Under the pieces are notes generated by a model that saw only the letters and a list, made by a program, of their open reading frames with translations, was not told the origin of the DNA and did no database searches. The position numbers were made by a program, and so were the translations under genes. 64,000 nucleotides of DNA from Podospora pseudocomata (lineage: Eukaryota > Ascomycota > Sordariomycetes > Sordariales > Podosporaceae), in the NCBI RefSeq assembly GCF_035222375.1, contig NW_026946366.1, positions 2,542,001-2,606,000 on the forward strand, written 5' to 3'. This document shows, one piece after another, positions 22,567 through 35,537 of this stretch (its first letter is position 1; each line of letters begins with the position of its first letter).

Positions 22567-24721
22567 GATGTCAGGGCGGGGGGTCGAACCATTCGAAGTG
22601 GGTGACAATTTTTCGAGGCGGTGGAATCTGCGAATCTCTCTTGAGAACGGCGTAGCAGAGAGGAGGGAGAGCTGGGTTTGTTGACAAACCTGTACAAGTC
22701 ACTCTGATGGTCAGGGCGGGCTTAGATTGTGAGAGCAAGGTCAAGAATGGCCAAGGGTTCACAAGGTGTTGAGAATGTGTCCAAAGCACCAAGAGCAAGC
22801 AATGTGGGGATGTGGAAAGCAGTACTCCGGAGGAACAAGTCAAGAGAGCGGGCCTGGCCTTGGTACAGTCACTCGACGGGGTGCTACCTCTTATTGGGGT
22901 GACCTACGCATACTGGCCAGACCCTGACTGAGCAAGAGACAGAAAAGATAATCCAACTTATGATGTAGATATGCTGCGACTTAGGTAGACGGTCGCCCCG
23001 GAAAAATTACCAACTTCAAAATTTTGATTTGTGGATCACTGAAAGACCGTATCTATAAATTCCACATATCAGCACCCAATCGGACTAACAAACTCAACAG
23101 CCGGTAAGGAGGCGATATGGAAGCGGCAACCACTCAGTTAAATACAAAGGGTCCTCGACAAGTTCCGAGCTGGAGCATCAACGAGTGGGAGCCTCTCCCC
23201 TGTTCCTTTTTGACAAAGCCCTGATATTCCAGCCAGTCATGTAGGTGTAAGTGATGGAATACTGACAGAAAGGATGAAGAGGCGTGTAACATGAAGAGCA
23301 CGCTGCCGCAGTGCCAGGCCAGGATCGGCAAAAGAAGCAGGCCGGAGATCACAAATTCTGACACGACATGAGAATACAGCCGTATTTCCGTGCTCACGAA
23401 CCACGACTTGCTGTGCGTCAGTCAAGCCCCTTATACGGCAGGTGTCTTGTTCCTGGCGCCCCCCCTCCTTGGAGCCGCAGCAGAAACTTTCTGCATGAGC
23501 GCATGGCCGAATCTTGTTTACTCGCGTTGAAGCTGCTTGGTTCGCTGCTGCTGTGTCTGCTAAACGGCCCTTTTGGGGCGAGTCCATGCGGTTTCTGATG
23601 CACCAGAATGTTTGTCTGGTATTCTAAGGACCAACCGTTTTGCCCCCCCCCCCTCCCCTTTTTTTCCCTTCTGTGCTGTATGACAACCATAGCCGAGCAG
23701 TTCAAGACATCAACACCGAGTGCCGCCAGAAGGCACACGGCTACGGGCCGCAGGGAATCAGCGGAAGATTTGTCAATCGCCGTGAGGCAAGACACTATGC
23801 CATCTTTGGTAGATAAGGGCGTGGTTGAATATCCCAGCTGCTGGCGAATCTTTTGGCAATCAATCTGATCATTCTAAGTTGACCAATGCGGCGTTTAAAC
23901 ACGGTCTTTGTCACCGTGGCTGAACTGGTGGTGCCTCCAAGTACGAATAGTTCTGGAACAGTTGAGCTGACCATGTTATACAAATAATTTTCGACGAATC
24001 TGAGAATTATAAGCATATGAATTTCTGGAAACCGGGCTTTACCCTTTAAGCTGTCGACGGCAAAGCGTATGCATGTTGAAGCCTGGTTGGTGTGGTATAG
24101 TGTGGTGTGTTCTGAAAGTGCTGATGCGAACCCGCCTTTTGACCTTAAGAGACAATACGATACGGGCGTTGGTGAATGAAATTGGAAAGAGAAGCTCCAA
24201 GATCCACTGAGGCTCCATCTCCTGTCGGCAGTTGGGGAAAGAATGGATCGGTTCCCCGGATGCCACCCGATAGGGACATGGGTCAGCTCGATGGTTGGTG
24301 GATCTCCAGATCAACGGCGATCTTGGGCTTGGCATCAAACATGTGGGTCAGGGACCTCAAGCACATTTCTTCTTCCAACGTCTGTCAACGGCCCTCCTCA
24401 TGGAAGCTCTATCTCGAACATGGCTGGATCAATATGTCAATATGCGGCCAGGGCTTGTAATCATTTGCAGAACTTGCTTTTTCATCTATCCGTGTTCTCT
24501 TTCTTACACCCATCGCGTGCCAGCATATCCGACGAGCGGGTGAGGCGGACTGCATGGGATAAGCAGGGGCGAACTGGGCAAACTTCATCTGTTTATTCCT
24601 TCATTCACCTGCCCGCCCGTCGCATTTACACCAGGAGCAGCCAAGCTCCCGTCCGTGTGGGACATCACACCTATGGCATCTGGCGTCCTCTGTGAGATCT
24701 GAGACGTGGGTGAAGTTCCAT

Positions 24722-24757
24722 CGAGGAAGGACGCGAGGAAGGACGCGAGGAAGGACG
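24722..24757. repeat. 12-bp exact tandem repeat, three copies
   Basis: CGAGGAAGGACG repeats three times without mismatch (24722-24733, 24734-24745, 24746-24757). It is in intergenic DNA with no ORF support, so a minisatellite is the simplest reading. Confidence 0.9.
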
Positions 24758-25859
24758 CGAACACCCCAAGCGTGGTTGGGAGAGCCTGATATCGGCCGTC
24801 TAGAGCAATCAATATTAGTAGTGAGGCGAGTGATGATGCTATCTCATCTTTCTTACCCTACCTACCTTCCACGGCAGCACGGCGGGATTAAGTGGGATTT
24901 TACTGCACGTCACTTACCTACCCTTTCCAATGCACCTCCGGACGGCTGACAGTGGTAGTACCACGTCTCTTGTGACCCCTATCAACTCATTGTTGTCCAA
25001 CTTGGGCCGAGTCGAAGAGCGTCAAATAGCGGCCTTTTGTCGTCGATAAGGAAAAAGTATGCTCTTGATGACGCCGCAGGGCTGTTGGCATGGTCTTCGA
25101 GATCAGACGAGGGGCGGGCCGTGATGGGTGGAGGTTCACAAAAATGCGAGATGGTCTGACTTGATGAGGTAGATGGCGTTTGGCCGTTGAAGTTCCTTTG
25201 GCTGCAAAAATCAGCCCCAGACGACGCCATGTATCTGGAATGGCGATTTGTTTGGTGGACACACCTTTGCAGGACAGGGAAGGGGTTGACTTTGCGAACG
25301 CCGAGCTGCAGTCTAACGGCCGAGACTTCTTGTGAGGTTCTCAGGGAGCACAGATTTCGGTGCCCGCCAGTGGACCCCTTCATCCCACCGCTTGAAGTCG
25401 AAGCTACTGTACCTCAGCTGTCAATTTGACGACGAGCAGCTTCCTGATAGGCCTGCCTGCTCCTGTCATCATCTAACCTCGCCCTGGAAGAACGCCGCTT
25501 CTTCCTCCCCCATTCGCGGTTCGAACTTGCCTTTCCGGCCCCGAGAAAGGCACCTGGCACACAGCACGACTTCTACTTCCCTCATTGCATGCACGAGTGC
25601 CCAATCACGTACCGAGCGCAACCTGACAGTGTCTCACTCGATTCCCTGCATTGCAGGGGGATCATACTCCCATCTCAGCGTGTCCAGAGGCCAACAGCTA
25701 CCACAACTTCACCAGCTCCTGTGTGGCAAGACATAATAATAATACACAAAAAATCAATCGCCAATCCTGGTCAACCTATTTATCGTCTTACCCCTCTTGT
25801 GAGGGGTTGGTTACGTCGGGTCTTTCATCCCCTTCGAGGCCAACTTGAGCCGATTCACC

Positions 25860-25876
25860 AAAAAAAAAAAAAAAAA
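25860..25876. repeat. Poly(A) run of 17
   Basis: A 17-nt adenine homopolymer sits about 265 bp before the start codon at 26142. Such dA:dT tracts are common nucleosome-excluding promoter elements; that role is inference. Confidence 0.8.
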
Positions 25877-26141
25877 GGGTCAGGGTTGGCTAGAGGGTTG
25901 ATCTCGGCACTTGCTCTCCACCTCAGCCAATCTAACCCCAGAGGACCTAATCACAGTAATTCAGTAGCTTGTCGTTGCTCTTTCTCGCACTCGCTCTCTC
26001 TTTCCGGTGGGCTGGGCAATTGAGCATTAGTCTCGACAAACAACCAGTTTCAACTCGGCATCGCATACCGTATTGGCTCTTCCGGCATCCTGTAAACAGC
26101 CTCGTTTTCCTTCTGCTTTCGCCATCAGTGGCAGGTTCACT

Positions 26142-28404
26142 ATGTGGGACGTCGACTGGTCCGACGTTTCTATCGAAAAGGTTGGGGAGAGACGAGCGCG
26201 CAAGGGAATCGAAAGAAACTCAAAGAAGGAGGATGTTCAGAGCGTACATGGGTCAACAGGCAGCCGCCCCTCCTCGACTGAAGAGCGACCAGCCATGAGC
26301 CTCTTTGAATCCATGGGCTTGAAGCGCAACAGTATGTCAATGAAGAACAAGAGGAAGGACACATTGCAGCCAGAAACGACAAAGGACGATGGCAAATCAA
26401 GACGGACATCTCTGCTGGCTGCTGCGGTTTCGGCCCTGGGCAATACAAACCGGTCGTCGACTGTGTCTGACAAGTCTCTCAGACTGCAGACAACGCTCAC
26501 AGAAAAGGACATTGTAGAAGACACCACCACGGTAACAAGTGGGAGCTGGGGGGCGCCAACGGATAGATCATCCAAAGGTATGGTTTCTGGGAAACCCACA
26601 CCATTCCAATTGCCAACACCGGCAGTGCTAATGTGTCCCCCAGAGTCAATGCTCTCCAAGTCCACTGCCCTAACAACGCCGTCTCTGGACTTTCAGGGGG
26701 AAGGAACGATGGGAGATGTGCTTGCATCAGAGGCACAAAAGCCCGTGCGCCCAATGAGCGACTTGATGAAGAAAGGCACAACCACCGACCACAACAGAGC
26801 TGTTGGTCCCGTGAGAGTCGCGAGCCTAGGAAACCAACCGACTATTCTCATAAACAACACAATACCGCAAATTCCGGCAACGCAGAATTCACGCTCAATA
26901 TCCTCTCCATCAACAGAATTTGAGAAGTCAGTATCAGACTTCATTGACAAATGGTATGAAGTTATTCACGCGTCAGACAGACCGATTCCCGTCACCATGC
27001 CGGAGCCCAAACAGCCCAACGAGCAGCACCCTCAGTCACAAGGTGCTGTCAAGCTACCTCTGATGGCCCCTTTGCCAGAGGTCCCGAACCGACCTCCGAC
27101 TCAACCTACGCCTCGTCCATCCAGAGCAAGAATGCTCAGCACTCTCCCACCCTCATATCAACCCAAGGGTTACTACAATCCAGATCGGTGGAAGCCCCCT
27201 GATCAGTGGAAACCCAAGCCGGGCAGTGTCGAAGAAGCTCCGATTCCTGCCACGGAGGCGTCTCCAGTTGCCCAAGAAGCTCCTTTGGTCGTGCCAAAAA
27301 AGCGAGTCCGGCTACCAAAAGACACCGAGGCTGCTTACGCGGCGACTTTGAGAGTTCAGGCTCTGCAGATGGAGTTAAAGAGAATGGCCCAGGCAACTCC
27401 TGAGGTAGCCCTCGCACGTCTCAAGGAGAACTGGGGTACTGTTACAGATCCCATAGTCTACCAGCAGCTTGAGCAGGAAAAGAAGCGATGGATGCTGGCC
27501 TCCCTGTACGGGATGGAACAGCAGATCAGGGGCGGTGACAATACAGCTGTCACTGTGGCCGGAGCGCAGCCATTTGTCCAAGGTCCAGATGTCTTGTCAC
27601 TGTTCGATTCTGACTGTACGAACCATCTGCTCTCTTCAATAGCTTGAAATCCCCGCTAACTCGTCGTCTACAGCTACAACATCCTATCTCGCAGTCCTCC
27701 ACCCGGAGACGAGTATCAAGCACATGAACTCAACTCCCATTCCTCATCTTCAGTACCCGAATGTCCAGTCCTTTCCCTGGCCTGTCTCACCTTCACTTGC
27801 CCTGGAAGCGAACAAATTCACCTCGGTCCATTGTTTGTCCATGCCCTCTTTGCTGGCAAGCCAAGAGATTCCCCAGCTTCTCCAGAAGATCTACCACTGT
27901 CTCGCCCCTCAAGGAGTGTTGCATCTTGTGGTGATAGATCCATCACCAGTAGCCCACTCTCTAGGACCACACATGAGAGAATGGCTGGAAGAACACCTGA
28001 CCACCAGCCTGGAGGCCGAATTTCGATGCATCACCCCCAGCAGAGTGTTTCCGAGATGGCTGGAGGCAGCCAAGCTCGACGGCCTAAACAGTTTCACCAC
28101 CAAGAACAAGTTCCAAGCCATCCCGCCTTCCCAGTCGCGCCACGACAATGGCAAGGGCAAGGCCAGAGCAATGGATCCTCACGACCAGGAGGCCATGATT
28201 ATGGGAGACCTCCGGAGCGTGGTTGGCAGGATGCTGTGGCAGGACATGTGGTCCAAGAATGTGCGCGCAAAGGCCTGGTGGTGGGAGATTACGGAATGCG
28301 TCGAGGAGTGCATTCAGCTTGGTACCTACTGGGAGTATTCCATCATCCAGGCAACCAAGAATGGTGAAGACTGTAGCGGCAACTCTCACCGCAGTTCGTA
28401 CTAA
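26142..28404 (+). CDS. Fungal methyltransferase-like protein with disordered N terminus
   Basis: Two exons, 26142-27615 and 27674-28404, encode 734 residues; the 58-bp intron is GT-AG and keeps frame (SLFDSDS|TTSYLAV). I chose the ATG at 26142 (MWDVDWSDVSIEKVGERRAR); the frame is open 23 codons further up. Residues 1-370 are Ser/Thr/Pro-rich with no domain. From about residue 420 a helical part (LRVQALQMELKRMAQATPE) leads into a segment resembling the second half of class I methyltransferases: KFTSVHCLSMPSLLAS, then IYHCLAPQGVLHLVVIDPSP, then LGPHMREWLEEHLTTSLEAE. No glycine-rich SAM-binding motif I is evident, so activity is doubtful. Similar two-part proteins occur across Pezizomycotina, from memory of the family. 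Function unknown. Confidence 0.8.
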
Positions 28405-29961
28405 CCTGCTGGACCCAACGATACTGGGTGCTCTTTCTGACGATCACTTGCCAATGGAACCAGCTGTATCGAAACTCGACAACATTCTTGCTATTTGTTC
28501 CGTTTCGGCCTCCAGAGAATCAATTATTGACCCTGGAATTACAGGACAGAGCGACCGGTCTCCTTGTGCATCGAAACGGCTTTGCCATCGAGTTATTGTA
28601 ACAACAGTTGGCTTTTTTATCGACCAAGGGCTCCCTCTATTCAGGCATGAATTTTTCTTTCTCTGGTACCGCGCCTGTTCTGACTTTGGACAAGTTGTGC
28701 AACATTCTCATGAACGGGGCCAACAAGAATCTCAAAAACCGGAAGCTGGGCAAACGAAATGGGGGGCTAGCCTTTTTATTCAGCCTGTATATTTGTCATA
28801 GAGATTTCCAAATCGGGCTTTTCTTTCACCGGGTAAGAGAGGAAGTTTCTCTTGAAGTCAGGGGGCAAGGTTGGAAACCAGGCTGGTTTGGTCAGTGGCT
28901 TTTGTTTTTCTTTTCTGTTCCCCCCCCCGCCCCCCTCACAAAGCTCGAGGATATTACTTAGCTTTGGGGGTCTTTTTTTTCATGTAGTGTATGTAGCTTC
29001 CGACAAGGAAACGAACTTTTGTATGATCTGGGTTTGAGTCTCTTTGGCTGATGTTTTGTCATGGGGATGGGGAAGGTTTTCTTTTTGTTTTGATGTGTTG
29101 TATGAATAGTACGTGATCATAGGGGAGTTGGGTTGGGGGGTTCATGATGAGGTTTGGGACATATGGGGGATGGCGTGAATGCGGTGTGATAGAGGTATGT
29201 GTATGAACAGGATGAGAGTGCTGAAAAGCTTTGCATACGCGGGTTGGGGGGGAGGGGACGGATGCTCATAGTCTACTAAACAAACAAACAATGCTAGTTT
29301 TTTCTCTTGTACGTTTGGTGGCTTTGGATGGTGAAACTGGTTGTGTCTTGTTATAACTCGGAGTGGTTACTTCCCTAGGTATGATAGCCACACACACGAC
29401 AGGCAGCATAATTTCGCTCTTTGACGTTCTCTCACGGCGGTTGATAGGTTCACTTTTCCTCATCATCATTCTTCTCCGACTTCCGTTTCAACCTCTGCTG
29501 CTCGTAAATTATACTCAAGTGTGGGATTAGATCTGATGGACCCTGCTTCTTTCCGAGGGGGCATCATAGACATGTTCAACACCGGGCCCGAAAGAAAGCT
29601 GTGATTATCACCACTAAAGGGCATACACATATCTGTCTGTCTACTTTGTGATATGCTGTTTGCAACTGGCACCTCTCCGGATGCCTAGCTAGGCATGTAT
29701 GTAGGCGCTGTCCATGTTGCTTGTAGCCAGTTCCTCTTCCATTCCCCAAAATCATCCGTGACGGTCGGTCCTTTATTATGCAAGGCTGCTCAGGTGGTTT
29801 CTGTGCTTAGACACCACCCCTGACCGCCGCGTAAAGTGTCTTTTATCCTGCGAACTTTGCAGAAAGATTGCATGGTTGTCGCTTTGTTGAAAACGAGGTG
29901 CAGTAGGCAGTGGTGGTTGACTGAGCGTTATGGATTAAACACTTGAAGTCAAGGGTAGTTA

Positions 29962-30008
<47 letters not shown>

Positions 30009-33000
30009 TTGGATATCATTGCAATGCGTCCGCGCATACAAACTTATTCGCCATTGAGAGACAAAAGTGACCATCGAGTGAATTGTCCAAGTTCGCCCTA
30101 GCAATGATAGGATGAAGGTTGATAAATACCATCACATCAACGTCACTTACACCACCCCATCACTGAATGCTGGATGCTGGATGCCACCCACCAACCACCA
30201 CCCACCGTTACAAAGAAGGATGCCCTCCAAAAGCAAACACTAACGGCTCACCCGGCCGGGACTCCGGAGCAGGGCCATCAACGGGAGACTTGCATACATT
30301 GGCGGCCGGTGACGGTGCGGGGTACAGGCAAAAAGGAGGTCCAAGTCCCTCCCGCATTCTTGGGACTGGACCGACGACCAGGTTATAAGAGACACAACTT
30401 GGGACGACAACCCCCATTTCAGCCAATTAACCAACCCCTTTCCATGGGCCAGTTTCGACGCCCGCCCCCCCCCCCCCTCCCCTCACCTGCAGGCCACAGA
30501 ACATTCCTTCCCACACATTTTTCTGCTGAAGAAAAAAGGCCTGAGCCCAAACAGAATGCATTCTGCAAAAGCAAGAATATTATGATGACCGTTTTACCCA
30601 TCTGATCGGTGGCGTTTGCCGACGACCGGCGCACGGTTGTCATTCTTTTATTTATAAGCGGAAAAGTCCTCCGGGTGAGGCGTTCAATGGCTTCGGAGAA
30701 CTGTTGACGCCGTTGAGCGGGTGGCTTGCCAGCTAGAACCAGGCACCTTGCTCTTTTCATTGCTGCGCACTGGGGATTTTCCAACAAATTCCTTTTTTTG
30801 TGTACGAGCCGGCGCGAGGGACTAAGAATGTTAGTTCCTCGTTGTCGAGCATGGTTAAGAAGGAAGCGGGTTCTTGGCCGTGTCTGAGCTTTAGGTCTAG
30901 GGGACCTCGCAAGGCGGATTGATTGGGTTGTGATTCTTGGGAGTCCGTGCTTTGATATTGCTTCAACAAAAGTGAAGGGGATATAGGTTGCGCTGAGTTA
31001 AGCTCAACGGGAGCGCCAGAATCGCAGTGTTATTGACACTGATTGCACCACCATCGGTGAAAGGCTGGCAGTGTTCTGTATGAGTGGTGATGGGTTGCTC
31101 AGTACAACTTACAAGCTCGCATAAGGCTGGCCGCCATATGACATGTAGGTTTGGCAACCAGCTCGCAGCTTCCGAAGCTGCCATACCAAGGCTCAGTCAG
31201 AAACTGGGTGTCGTATCCCTTCCAACCAGGCCTGCGGGAGAGTTGGTCTCTGCGAGAAGCGGCACGGGTGTCGGTTTCCATGCAGCAATACCTCGCTACC
31301 AGGCAGTCAGAAAAGATTGCAACGCCGATATGTCGACAGAAGCCCGCCCGAAAGGAGGGCAGGAGCTCTGGTCTAGAGCTATCCGCCTGGGAACCTATCA
31401 GCACAGACACACACCCAAACTTTGGAGTGTTTGGAGGTAGGAGGGGGTTGAACTTCCAAATCTCTCTGCCGGCCGAGCTTTCCGATAGAATCTCGATGGA
31501 ATGAGGGGTTCCGTGGGGGTTTTTCTATCTCGCCTGTAGACGATGTGGTGAAGGGCGTGGTGAAGCACTCATCTCGTGAAGCAAGCGATGCTTGGAGTGT
31601 CGACTTGGCATCGGTTTTACCATGTGACGATGTATGTGGACGAGATCTGTAAATCTGTGGTTGAGGGGTGATGACTAGGACCAGGTCTCAAAACTCAAGT
31701 TTAGCAGCATCTTGACATGCGTGACAAGCTAAGAACGCCGAAGAGCCAACCCCTGAGCCCTACGAACTCGTGGTCGATGCCCTCGACGCCACCGGGCATG
31801 CCGTGTGGTTGACGAAACAAATCTTGGCAGTCTTGTCGACTACTTCGTACAAAACATCGATTACCCGTGTCGAGCTAGGCGAGAGGCATGTCGGGTAAAA
31901 TATGATGAAGCATCTACCGGTGTTACAGACATCCGAAGTCGGATAATTGTAGATACGAATACTACTGCCCGTCTGTCTTCCTCGAGTCAACAGGGAATTG
32001 ATGAAAGACTGCGAGACTCCGCACGCTAGCAACGGTTGGAGACAGTAGAACCCAAAAGTGGTTGGCGAAATGGTGATTGTCGTGAGGCCAGTCTGAGCGT
32101 GCAGGAGACGAGCCATGGTTGAGGACACAGAAAAACCTGGGTCTTCACTACAAGAACGGAGAAGCCATCTCAAAGCGGGGAACGCTAGCCGGGGTTGAAA
32201 ACGGTCAACAGTCGAAACGGTTTTGGCTCACGTAATGGTTGCCGGGGGGCCTGGTTAGATGTGGAGTCCTCCCACGTGGTTGTGTGTTTCCCCCAGCCTC
32301 AATTCGATCCATCTCTTTGCCATTTTGATGAGGGAGGTAACAATGGATCTGATATCTTGTTTGGCGGGTCGAGTTGAGCACCATCTGAACCGGTAGCTAC
32401 GAAATACTTGGGTAATACCCTCTTTCCCCGAGTCATTCAGACAGCCAGTTTGGACATCAACGCTTCGCTGAGAAACGTCAAAGCAAATGATGACCAGTGT
32501 GTCACAGCCCTCTTGCTCCCCTTTCACGACTCAGATCGTAGCAAACGCCTGGGCAAACGCTAGCGGTGAGGGCCTTTAGAAAGACACCGTCAAGTCCGTT
32601 TCTGTCGGGATATCCCATCATCCCAATACAGCCTAGAATTCAGAAGTGTCAATCGAACACGGATGATGTTTGGCAATGGAAACAGGAAGCCGTCACATCC
32701 CACGACATACATACAATCCCGTACAACCGGCAAAGCGTGGTGTTTCCCTTCTTCTTTTTCCATCCGATGGTTGATCATGCTGATGTCGAAGGATACGGAT
32801 AAGGCAGTGTGAGCCTGAACGGAAAGCGACGTTTTCAACGCCATGATGACTTGCAGGGTACTCGCAGGGGTATGTCACCATCGGAAGTGGATCTTTCTGG
32901 GGGAGCTCTGGGACCCCTGCGAGAAAGAAAATGGGAACCAAAGAACCACATCTTGGACTGGTAACAACCCCGCTTGTCGCTGTGTGTCGAGGTCTTCAGT

Positions 33001-33908
33001 CAAGCACCTGATAATTGTTGCAAAAGAAAACTGACCAGAATTGCAGATATCCTCCAGTGTATGTAAGGTGTATTATGGGCGTACACGTACTTTCGGGAGC
33101 GGACCGAGCATGTCGCAGATTGCCTTTTCCTTCTCGTTTATCATCCGTACACAGTGTTGGGCTACCCACCTTATTTGACCTCTCAGCCAATCCTACGCCT
33201 TCACATCCGTGTCCATAAGCCGCCATCTCTTCGTTTCTCTACAGGCAAGTATTTGTGCCAGTACCCATGGCCCCCTTTTGCCCAGCTTCTGTCTGCATCA
33301 TATGCAGATCGAGGGGCAACGATCCGTGGGAGAAGACACGGTACAGTGGTGTACCTTCCCGTTCATCTAGACCGTCTTTTGCTTAGTGTTGCAATCCCTG
33401 GGATACAGCCAAGCCACCGCGAAGCTGGCCTGGTTCGTGGTTGGGCCCTGCATGACATTTCTCCATGTCCTCTTCATGACGGCTTTGCATTCTGGCTAGC
33501 CGTTCTGGGATCAGGTAGGTGCTCCTTTTCGTCCGGGCTCCGTTTCTCTCCCAAGCTCTGGTTGAATACTTGAATCCCCACTATCCCTCTACACCTTCCT
33601 CGATTCCACTGTCCTGGGTCTCGCGATGGGAAGCTGGGTTCAACATCGCACACGGCCTTGTTGACCTCGCCAACATCTACGCCGACGCCAACACTCCGAA
33701 GCTTGTTTGATCACACTCACGCCAGCACTTCACTCTCAACCCGAGGCAAACTCTACGCTTACTGACGACAAAGCCAGAGACCGGCGGGAGACAGTCACTT
33801 GGAAGATCTGATTAAAAGCCAGTCGTGCCGGGGAGCACAACTACATCGCGACGCCGTTGCTGTTCTTCAAACACTTCAGTTCGACTTCATGGTGCGCAAG
33901 TGATCGAG
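28405..33908. other. Longest gene-poor stretch (5.5 kb)
   Basis: Lies between two plus-strand genes. The first few hundred bases are probably the 3' untranslated region of the methyltransferase-like gene, and the last several hundred the promoter and leader of the receptor gene. ORFs up to 143 codons occur on both strands (for example 31760-32173, -) without domains. It holds a 41-base A run and a C run near 30466. I see no tRNA, 5S rRNA or transposase. Confidence 0.5.
29965..30005. repeat. Poly(A) homopolymer, 41 bases
   Basis: An uninterrupted run of 41 adenines, the longest homopolymer in the window. No target-site duplication is obvious on either side and no upstream gene copy is recognisable, so retroposition is possible but unproven. 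Assembly length may be inexact. Confidence 0.9.
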
Positions 33909-35395
33909 ATGGCCGAAACAACCAATCCCCGGGCCGAGCTCCCGGTCGATGTGTTCAGCATCATTGAGCGCACCTGCTCCGTCTTCTCCCTCCTCGGCTC
34001 AGTCCTTGTGATTGGCACCTTTTGCGCCTCCAAAGCGTTCCATAAACCCATCAACCGTCTAGTATTCTATGCCTCGTTTGGCAATCTCATGACCAATGCT
34101 GCCACGTTGATGGCTCGGTCCTTCATCACGAATCCAAGATCGGCTGGCTGCCAATTCCAGGGATTTCTTATTCAAATGTACGTTTTTTTGGGCGGGGGGA
34201 GAAAAGGACCTTACCATTCAGTTGCTGATTTGTCTCGTCAGGTTCATGCCCGCTGATACATTTTGGACATTGGCCATGGCGGTCAATGTGTATTTGACCT
34301 TTTATTTCAAGTTTGATGGAGCTCGGTTACGAAAGATGGAAATCCCCTATCTTCTTTGCTGCTATGGGATTCCCTTCATCGTCGCCCTCACCTTCATCTT
34401 CATTGAGACCCCGGAAAAAGGCAAGATGTATGGGAACGCAACGCTGTGGTGCTGGGTGAGCCCTAGGTGGGACATTTTCCGCATTGCGACGTTCTACGGA
34501 CCGATCTGGTGAGTTGTTACCCAAGATCTCTCCCACTCGAACCAAACACTAAGCGTTTCGGTCTTCTAGGATTGTTATTCTCATCACCTTTTTCATTTAC
34601 ATCCGCGCTGGCCGCGAAATCTACAAGAAACACAAGCAACTCCGTAACTTTAGCACCAGTCACCACGACCACGAACCGATCACAGAGGACCCCTTCAGCT
34701 CGGTCAAGACCACCGAGGTTTCGGTTACCTCTGAAGTCATTGACAAAAGTCTTGCAACTTTGGGCATCGTACAAAGCGGAAACGAACAACCGAAAGCACC
34801 GAATGCCGCCTACTCAGTTCACATATCATCTAACAAGCGAGCTCCTGAGCGGGACTCTTACGGCGATATACCGCCGACCACCCAAACCAACATCACAATG
34901 GATCCTCCGACACGCAACGCCACCGCTGGGGCTAACCCACTCCGCCGTCGAGCTGCCTATGAAGCCAACAATGCGACCTGGTCCTACACAAAGTGCTCCA
35001 TCCTATTTTTCACCGCCATGCTTGTTACATGGATTCCTTCTAGCGCCAACCGCGTATATTCTGTCGTCCATAGGGAGCAAGCGTCGCTTCCACTTGAATA
35101 CATGTCCGCCTTTGTGCTTCCTCTCCAAGGTTTTTGGAACGCCATCATCTACGTCGTCACATCGTGGAGAGCGTGTCAACTGCTGTGGGAGGATACCAAG
35201 GCCTGGTTTGGACACAAGGATCAGCATTCCCACGGCGATGGTTCCTTCCAGATGATGAGCAGCGGACGGAACGCATTCAAGAACAGTGACAAGACGTACG
35301 AGACAGAAAGCATGACGGAGTTGGCGGGGTCGGCATCACACGCCGAGGATCGGTCTCCCATTGAGCCACCTTCAAACACGCTGGGTCGAGATTGA
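33909..35395 (+). CDS. Seven-transmembrane receptor, cAMP-receptor-like GPCR
   Basis: Three exons, 33909-34177, 34242-34508 and 34570-35395, encode 453 residues; both introns are GT-AG and about 60 bp. Hydrophobic helices can be followed in order: SVFSLLGSVLVIGTFCASKA (TM1), NRLVFYASFGNLMTNAATLM (TM2), the QFQGFLIQMF-FWTLAMAVNVYL segment split by intron 1 (TM3), IPYLLCCYGIPFIVALTFIF (TM4), GPIWIVILITFFIYIRAG (TM5). A long hydrophilic third loop follows (about 240-345), then KCSILFFTAMLVTWIPSSAN (TM6) and SAFVLPLQGFWNAIIYVVTS (TM7), and a Ser/Glu-rich cytoplasmic tail. The arrangement matches the Dicty_CAR / fungal GPR cAMP-receptor-like class, which signals through heterotrimeric G proteins. 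The ligand is unknown. I chose MAETTN over an in-frame ATG 28 codons upstream. Confidence 0.9.
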
Positions 35396-35520
35396 ACATG
35401 CTGCCATCATTTTTTGTTTCTTAATAGTATCGCCTTGATTGTTTTTTGGCGTTAAGACTCGAAATACAGAGATTTTGGATATGGCTCAGGGCCTAATTCA
35501 CATGTATTCTATGCAGCCAC

Positions 35521-35537
35521 TTTTTTTTTTTTTTTTT
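35521..35537. repeat. Poly(T) run of 17
   Basis: A thymine homopolymer about 125 bp after the receptor gene stop codon, in its probable 3' region. Confidence 0.8.

Larger units (their letters stand above)
22567..26141. other. Long divergent intergenic region
   Basis: About 3.6 kb separate the starts of the purine permease (-) and the methyltransferase-like gene (+), so both promoters lie here. ORFs up to 150 codons (for example 24243-24695, +) show no domain or family motif. It contains a 12-bp tandem repeat and a 17-bp A run, listed separately, and a C run near 23643. Confidence 0.5.
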
